From positions 5,374,501-5,438,500 of the forward strand of contig NZ_JARUBL010000001.1 in NCBI RefSeq assembly GCF_029626155.1: a DNA stretch of 64,000 bases, given 5' to 3'. This document shows positions 59,248 through 64,000 of this stretch, piece after piece. The DNA is from Solwaraspora sp. WMMD1047 (GTDB lineage Bacteria > Actinomycetota > Actinomycetes > Mycobacteriales > Micromonosporaceae). Under the pieces are notes generated by a model. It worked only from the letters and a program-made list of their open reading frames with translations, ran no database searches and was not told the DNA's origin. Made by a program: the position numbers and the translations under genes. Position 1 is the first letter of the stretch. The number at the start of each line of letters is the position of its first letter.

Positions 59248-60489
59248 ATGTCGCGACGGGGTTTTCGCCCGGTCACCATGCTAGCCGGCCTGCTCGTTCT
59301 GGTCCTGTCTGCGTTCCTGGTGCTCCCGGGTTCGGTGTCCGATACCGCCGAGGCCGGCGCCTCCCACCCCCGTCCGGTGCCGCTCACCGAGCTGACCGTG
59401 GTATCCGAACAGGTGGCTTTCGGTCTGCAGCGACCGATCGCGCTCACCGGGCTGCCGGACGGCCGGATGCTGATCGCGGAGAAGAACGGCACGGTCCGCT
59501 CCTACCACCCCGACACCGGCCTGGCGGCGGAGCCGGTGCTCGACCTGACCGCCCGGATCGACACGTCGGGCAACGAGCGCGGCCTCCTCGGCATCACGCC
59601 CGCGCCGAACTTCGCGCGGACCGGGATCCTCTACGTGGCCTACACGAGCCTGCCGGCCGGCGCGCTGACCCTGGCGCGGGTACCCATCGACGCTCCCGAG
59701 CGGCTACAGGTGCTGCTCACCCAGGAGCACGCCGAGTACAACAACCACAACGGCGGACAGGTGGCGTTCGGCCGCGACGGCTACCTCTACTGGTCCCTCG
59801 GCGACGGCGGCCACGCGAACGACCCGTTCAAGTCCGGTCAGGACCTCGGCACCCTGCTCGGCAAGATCGTGCGGATCGACGTCAACCGCACCTGCGGGGC
59901 GAAGCCCTACTGCGTACCTTCCGACAACCCGTTCGTCCGCAAGCGCGGCGCACGGCCGGAGATCTGGGTCTACGGGCTGCGCAACCCGTGGCGGTTCTCC
60001 ATCGACATCGACAACTCGCTGTGGATCGGGGACGTCGGCCAGGGCCTGATCGAGGAGATCAACCACATCCGTCCGTGGCAGCGTGGCGCGAACCTCGGCT
60101 GGTCCTGCCGGGAGGGCACCCCGGTGTTCGACCCGGAGCAGTGCCAGCCGGGCGTGCGGTACACCGACCCGGTCTTCGAGTACCCGCATTACATGACCGA
60201 CGGCTGCTCCGTGACCGGCGGCGTGGTGTACCGAGGGTCCGCCACCCCGGAGGCACGGGGCACCTACATCGCGAGCGACTACTGCTCGACCGCCGCATTC
60301 GCCGTGCGTCCCAAGCCCGGGGGCGGCTACGAGTCCGCCACGATCGGCAGATTCCCCACCCAGCCGACCGCGATCGACGCCGACGTGCACGGCGAACTGT
60401 ACGTGCTCAGCGACCTCCCGGGATTCCTGAGCCGGGTACGGTTCGAGCGCGTCCAGCCAACCCCCAGCGGCAGCGCGGCGAACCGCTGA
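59248..60489 (+). CDS. PQQ-dependent aldose sugar dehydrogenase-like protein, secreted
   Basis: A 413-residue exported beta-propeller. N-terminal hydrophobic signal (about 10-32). The soluble glucose dehydrogenase pattern is visible: GLQRPIALTGLPDGRMLIAE, the base histidine in NNHNGGQVAFG, GDGGHANDPF, VYGLRNPWRFS and WIGDVGQG. Members oxidise aldoses with PQQ outside the membrane. PQQ genes are not in the window, and some actinobacterial relatives are heme- or lectin-like, so activity is not certain. GAGGAG precedes the ATG. Confidence 0.87.
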   Translation: MSRRGFRPVTMLAGLLVLVLSAFLVLPGSVSDTAEAGASHPRPVPLTELTVVSEQVAFGLQRPIALTGLPDGRMLIAEKNGTVRSYHPDTGLAAEPVLDLTARIDTSGNERGLLGITPAPNFARTGILYVAYTSLPAGALTLARVPIDAPERLQVLLTQEHAEYNNHNGGQVAFGRDGYLYWSLGDGGHANDPFKSGQDLGTLLGKIVRIDVNRTCGAKPYCVPSDNPFVRKRGARPEIWVYGLRNPWRFSIDIDNSLWIGDVGQGLIEEINHIRPWQRGANLGWSCREGTPVFDPEQCQPGVRYTDPVFEYPHYMTDGCSVTGGVVYRGSATPEARGTYIASDYCSTAAFAVRPKPGGGYESATIGRFPTQPTAIDADVHGELYVLSDLPGFLSRVRFERVQPTPSGSAANR

Positions 60490-60516
60490 ACCCGCGACCC
60501 CGGTTGATCCGAGGTG

Positions 60517-60957
60517 TCAAGCCGGCGGTGAACCGCCGAGCCGGCAAAAGACCTCGCCGCAGACGTCAACGCAGTGCGCCAGCACCACGTCGGCGGTGAG
60601 CACTGCGATCGTGGTGAACAGGAAGACCTCGCGGTCGACCCGTTCGACCGACTCGGTCCACGGCGCGGCCGTCAACACCTGCTCGAAGACGTCCGTGCCG
60701 GGATAGGAGAGGTCGAAGACGACGAGCATGCCGTCGTCGAGGCCGAGGGTCCACTCCCGGCCGTCCTTGGTGGCGACCGACAGATAGTCCGGCAGCTCCT
60801 CCAGCGCTGAGTCTCGCGGCAGGCGCGCGGCGGCCTCGGCGACCGCGGGCAGCCCCGCCAGCGCGTGGCCGGGAAAGCTGTCCCAGCCGTCGCCGCCGCG
60901 CTGCGGCTCGACACCGTCGACCGCGTAGGCAGGGCGCGAGCGCCGCAACCACCTCAT
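60517..60957 (-). CDS. Hypothetical protein
   Basis: A 146-residue cytosolic protein, not recognised. The ATG at 60957 has GGGAG very close upstream. The sequence has a mixed alpha/beta look (LPDYLSVATKDGREWTLGLD, DGMLVVFDLSYPGTDVFEQV). Three cysteines cluster near the end (AHCVDVCGEVFCRLG), which could bind metal or form disulphides. It is convergent with the PQQ enzyme gene. Confidence 0.6.
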   Translation of the reverse strand: MRWLRRSRPAYAVDGVEPQRGGDGWDSFPGHALAGLPAVAEAAARLPRDSALEELPDYLSVATKDGREWTLGLDDGMLVVFDLSYPGTDVFEQVLTAAPWTESVERVDREVFLFTTIAVLTADVVLAHCVDVCGEVFCRLGGSPPA

Positions 60958-61073
60958 GACTCCCACTATCGGGTAAGGGGGTCCGGTGGCGCCACCGGCC
61001 CCGTGCGGAGGAGAACGCCCGAGCTCGAACGTCCTCCCCTCGCCGGCATCCTGACCCGGCTCGCCGCGTTGGG

Positions 61074-62000
61074 CTACCGGTCCAGCCACTCCAGGATCGT
61101 CTGGTTTGTCTCCGCCGGCCTTTCCTGCTGGATCCAGTGACCGCAGTCCAGACTGACCACGTCCACATTCGGCACGAATTCCGGCAGGTTTTCGGACTTC
61201 GCGACCGTGTCGCGGTCGCCGTAGATCATGAGGGTGGGCTGTCGGATGATCGGGTCCACGTCCGCCAGCAGGTGCCAGTTGCGGTCCAGGTTCCGGTACC
61301 AGTTCAGACCACCCGTGAAGCCTGTTGATTCGAAGGCGGAGACGAAGACGGCCAGTTCGCCGTCGCTCATGATGGGCTCACCGGGTGGAGTCTCCATCCT
61401 GGCGAGGTTGATCAACGCGTTACCCGGCTGCGGCTCCCCGATCGGCACGTTCTTCCGGTACAGGTTGCGAAGGAACTGGTATGGGTTCGCCGCGAAAACG
61501 GCGTCCGCGACGCCCGGTTGCCGGTTGAAGTGGACGAAGTAGAAGTCGCTGCCGAGCACATCGGCCATGAACTCGATCCAGGGCCGGTCGCCGCGCTCGA
61601 GGTACGGCAGGCTCAGGTTGATCACCTTGTTGACCCGGGCCGGGTGCAACAGGGTCAGCCCCCAGACGACGGCCGCACCCCAGTCGTGCCCGACGAAGGT
61701 GGCATCGTCGTACCCATAGTGATCGAGCAGTGCGACGAGGTCGCCCGACAGGTGCGTGATGTCGTAGTCGGTGACGTCGGTCGGGCGGGACGAGGCGCCG
61801 TACCCCCGCTGGTTCGGGACGATGACGTGGTAGCCCGCCGCCGCGAGGACGGGCAGCTGGTGGCGCCAGGAGAAGGCGTGCTCCGGCCAGCCGTGGCAGA
61901 GCACGATGGGGTTCCCGGCGTTCTGCCGGCCGGCTTCGAAGACTTCGAGTTCCACACCGTTCACCGGAATGCGGGTGGGCTCGGGAAATTCGATTGTCAT
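61074..62000 (-). CDS. Epoxide hydrolase-like alpha/beta hydrolase
   Basis: A 308-residue enzyme. Oxyanion motif HGWPEHAFSW, aspartate nucleophile Asp106 in GHDWGAA, acid in IYGDRDTVA and base His at about 288 in DCGHWIQQE. An Asp nucleophile with HGWP is typical of epoxide hydrolases; dehalogenases are close relatives. The ATG at 62000 is divergent from a WYL-domain regulator with only 63 bp between, and that gap carries a clear palindrome, so it is probably the regulated target. Confidence 0.88.
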   Translation of the reverse strand: MTIEFPEPTRIPVNGVELEVFEAGRQNAGNPIVLCHGWPEHAFSWRHQLPVLAAAGYHVIVPNQRGYGASSRPTDVTDYDITHLSGDLVALLDHYGYDDATFVGHDWGAAVVWGLTLLHPARVNKVINLSLPYLERGDRPWIEFMADVLGSDFYFVHFNRQPGVADAVFAANPYQFLRNLYRKNVPIGEPQPGNALINLARMETPPGEPIMSDGELAVFVSAFESTGFTGGLNWYRNLDRNWHLLADVDPIIRQPTLMIYGDRDTVAKSENLPEFVPNVDVVSLDCGHWIQQERPAETNQTILEWLDR

Positions 62001-62021
62001 GCCGACATCTTGCCGACCGAT

Positions 62022-62042
62022 ACCGGTCACCTCCTGACCGGT
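62022..62042. promoter_or_regulatory. Candidate operator of the WYL regulator
   Basis: The perfect inverted repeat ACCGGTCA-N5-TGACCGGT (62022-62029 and 62035-62042) lies in the middle of the 63-bp gap between the divergent hydrolase (start 62000) and regulator (start 62064). It is placed to control both promoters. Confidence 0.75.
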
Positions 62043-62063
62043 TTTCGTGGAAGTATCGCCGGA

Positions 62064-63011
62064 GTGCGAGCCGACCGCTTGATAGCCATCCTCTTCCTGC
62101 TGCAGCAGCGCGAGCAGGTGACGGCGGCCGAGGTCGCCCGGGAGTTGGAGATCTCCGAGCGCACCGCCCGCCGCGACCTCGACGCCCTCGGCATGGCCGG
62201 GGTCCCGGTGTACGCCATCCAGGGCCGCGGTGGCGGCTGGCGCCTCGTGGGCGGCGCCCGCACCGACCTCTCCGGGTTGACCGCGAGCGAGGCTCGCGCC
62301 CTCTTCCTGGTCGCCGGTCCGGCCTCGGCGGCGACGCCGGCCGTGAAGGCGGCGCTGCGCAAGCTCGTCCACGCCATGCCGGAGCCCTTCCGGGTGCAGG
62401 CCGAGGCGGCGGCGGCATCGCTCGTCCTGGACTCGCAGCGCTGGGGGTCGAGCCGGGTCGAGCCCCGACCGACCCGCTACCTCGACGAACTCCAGGACGC
62501 GGTGATCCGCGGTGTACAGGTCCGGCTCGGCTACGTCGACCGCGAGGGCACCGAAACCGAGCGAACCGTCCACCCGCTGGGCATCGTCGCGAAAGGCCCA
62601 TCGTGGTATCTCGTCGCCGACACCGAGGCAGGTCGGCGGACCTTCCGGATCGACCGCGTCTGGTCCGCCGACCCGACCGGCGACCCCGTGCACCGGCCCG
62701 GGGACTTCGACCTTGCCGAGAGCTGGCGCGCGATCGCCGACGAGGTCGAACGCAGACGAACCCCCGTCGAAGCCCGGGCGGTGTGCACACCCCAGGGGTT
62801 GGGCGTGCTCCGGATCGGGTTCGGCGTTCGGCTCGAGGTGGGAGGTGCCACGACCGACGGCCGCATCGAGGTCGTGATCCGCGGCAACGACGAATACAAA
62901 CTCGCCGGCGAGCTGGCCGGCCTGACCGAATGGATCGAGGTGACCGGCCCTCCCGCCGTACGCGACCACCTGGCCTCGATCGGCAACGCGCTCGTCGAGC
63001 GGTACGGCTGA
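62064..63011 (+). CDS. YafY-type regulator with HTH and WYL domains
   Basis: A 315-residue regulator. The N-terminal winged helix (RADRLIAILFLLQQREQVTA, LEISERTARRDLDALG) is followed by a WYL domain (about 140-215; VHPLGIVAKGPSWYLVADT) and the WCX extension. WYL domains bind nucleotides or other small ligands. The GTG at 62064 has no Shine-Dalgarno sequence within the normal distance; the leader is short or absent. It is divergent from the hydrolase and followed 67 bp later by the F420-type oxidoreductase. Confidence 0.9.
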   Translation: MRADRLIAILFLLQQREQVTAAEVARELEISERTARRDLDALGMAGVPVYAIQGRGGGWRLVGGARTDLSGLTASEARALFLVAGPASAATPAVKAALRKLVHAMPEPFRVQAEAAAASLVLDSQRWGSSRVEPRPTRYLDELQDAVIRGVQVRLGYVDREGTETERTVHPLGIVAKGPSWYLVADTEAGRRTFRIDRVWSADPTGDPVHRPGDFDLAESWRAIADEVERRRTPVEARAVCTPQGLGVLRIGFGVRLEVGGATTDGRIEVVIRGNDEYKLAGELAGLTEWIEVTGPPAVRDHLASIGNALVERYG

Positions 63012-63078
63012 GAACCGCACGGTCGTCGTACGACCCCGGCTGCCGTTCGGGCGTGACAGCGGCCAATACGATGAGGAA

Positions 63079-63576
63079 GTGACCGAGGACCTGCGCCCTG
63101 CCAAAAGACCCTGGTTGCCGCCCCGTTGGTTCATCCGGCTGTTCTGGTCGGCCCATCGGGGCGTGTTCCGGCGTTCCGGCGGCCGGCTCGGACTGTCGCG
63201 CCCGCGCGGCAACCGGTACGGACTGTTGCGCCTGACCACCGTCGGGCGTCGCACCGGCCAGCAGCGCGGTGTGATTCTCGGGTACTTCGAGGACGGCGAG
63301 AATCTGGTCTCGCTGGCCATGAACGGGTGGGGAGAGCCTGAGCCGGCCTGGTGGCTCAATCTGCAGGCGCATCCGGACGCGACCGTTGACCTGGTCGACG
63401 GGCCGCGGCTGGTGCGTGGTCGTGCTGCGACAGGCGACGAACGGTCACGGCTGTGGGAACGCTGGCGTGAGATCGACAAGAACCTGGACGGGTACGCGGC
63501 ACGGCGGTCATCGGAAACCGCGGTGGTGGTCCTGGTGCCCCGGCCCGGCACGCCCGAGGCGTCGCGGGGCAGCTGA
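63079..63576 (+). CDS. Deazaflavin (F420)-dependent nitroreductase-family protein
   Basis: A 165-residue protein of the Ddn/FDOR split-barrel family. Core strands are present: LLRLTTVGRRTGQQRGVILG, ENLVSLAMNGWGEPEPAWWL and NLQAHPDATVDL. These enzymes use reduced F420 to reduce quinones or nitro compounds. An amphipathic N-terminal helix (PPRWFIRLFWSAHRGVFRRS) may touch the membrane. TACGAT (63067-63072) ends six bases before the GTG, which fits a leaderless transcript. Confidence 0.88.
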   Translation: MTEDLRPAKRPWLPPRWFIRLFWSAHRGVFRRSGGRLGLSRPRGNRYGLLRLTTVGRRTGQQRGVILGYFEDGENLVSLAMNGWGEPEPAWWLNLQAHPDATVDLVDGPRLVRGRAATGDERSRLWERWREIDKNLDGYAARRSSETAVVVLVPRPGTPEASRGS

Positions 63577-63657
63577 TCGACCGGACTTGCTGGCTGGGCT
63601 GATCATCACGAATTTCACAGACCTGGGTCAGGACGGTGGGAATCACCCGAGTCCGCA

Positions 63658-64000
63658 CTACGCGTCAAGGGTTGCCCGCAGCGTGGCGAGGGCGGCCTCG
63701 ATGATGTCGTAGAGCTTGCGGTCGTCGTCGGTCTCGAGCCATGCGGTGACCGACACGTACATCAGGGTCGTCGATGTCTCGGCGAGCAGGGCGGCCCGGG
63801 TCGGATCGAGGCCGCGGGCGCGGAAACCGTCGCGCATGGCGGCGGCCAGCGCGTCTCGCTTCTGCAGCTCACGCTCGCGCAGGCCGGCGTCGGCCGCGAC
63901 GATGGCGCGCCACTGCCGGATGATGTCCTTACGGCCTTCGAAGCGGGCTTCGGCGACGGCACGCAGACCCTCCAGGATGATGGCCAGCGGGCTGGCGTCG
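63658..64000 (-). CDS. TetR-family regulator, C-terminal part (runs off the right edge)
   Basis: The minus strand is open from the window edge to a TAG at 63658-63660, giving 114 residues with good codon bias. The sequence (RAVAEARFEGRKDIIRQWRA, then GFRARGLDPTRAALLAETST) is the helical ligand-binding domain of a TetR/AcrR regulator. The helix-turn-helix part lies beyond 64000. Its target is not visible here. Confidence 0.7.
   Translation of the reverse strand, partial: DASPLAIILEGLRAVAEARFEGRKDIIRQWRAIVAADAGLRERELQKRDALAAAMRDGFRARGLDPTRAALLAETSTTLMYVSVTAWLETDDDRKLYDIIEAALATLRATLDA

Overview
The window is about 72% G+C DNA with GTG/TTG starts, strong G+C bias at third codon positions, several probably leaderless genes and hairpin terminators without U-tracts. 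These features, plus actinobacterial families (DUF3052, DUF3145, AhpE, a FasR/MabR-type PucR regulator in front of fabD, F420-type oxidoreductase, HelD/HelR-like helicase), point to a filamentous actinomycete, most likely Micromonosporaceae (inference; no 16S is present).

Layout. 1-1.4 kb: the end of an integrated element, with a partial membrane protein, a tyrosine integrase and the tRNA-Val(TAC) beside which it sits. 1.4-10.4 kb: redox and central metabolism, with ahpE, DUF3052, a one-chain alpha-beta 2-oxoacid dehydrogenase E1, a Tat-exported PhoD, YjbQ and aceE. 10.4-22.2 kb: a mixed stretch with an SRPBCC protein, a GH1-MFS sugar pair, an ArsB-like permease, gltX, CopC, a two-component system and a PAP2 phosphatase. 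22.2-27.2 kb: a fatty-acid operon led by its regulator (fasR-like, fabD, a 25-codon small ORF, fabH, acpP, fabF) and closed by a 14-bp hairpin. 27.2-30.3 kb: a methyltransferase, then the most unusual gene of the window, a 687-residue protein joining a class III nucleotide-cyclase-like domain, a cyclic-nucleotide-binding domain and a C-terminal TIR domain. 30.2-41 kb: surface-glycan genes (GT-C-like protein, GT2, GH3 lipoprotein), DUF3145, carbonic anhydrase, an alpha/beta hydrolase and a HelD/HelR helicase. 41-46.3 kb: a secreted beta-propeller-like protein, CDF efflux, a c-di-AMP (ydaO/yuaA) riboswitch in front of a cell-wall peptidase, and a TetR/FAD-monooxygenase divergent pair with two identical operators. 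46.3-53 kb: extracellular degradation, with a GH81 beta-1,3-glucanase carrying a C-terminal beta-sandwich module behind LacI-type palindromes, a subtilisin and an Asp/Glu racemase. 53-64 kb: accessory enzymes next to their own regulators (LysR, AraC, WYL, TetR), with two decayed gene remnants nearby.

How it works together. The order ahpE-DUF3052-aceE-regulator-fabD recalls the Mycobacterium tuberculosis Rv2238c-Rv2245 neighbourhood, linking acetyl-CoA supply to fatty-acid elongation, but here it is opened by roughly 12 kb between aceE and the regulator. Regulatory logic is visible in several places: an inverted repeat before fabD, paired ACTAC-N4-GTAGT sites between TetR and monooxygenase, an 8-5-8 palindrome between the WYL regulator and a hydrolase, and AGAGCGCTCT palindromes before GH81. 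No CRISPR array, insertion sequence or rRNA was seen.
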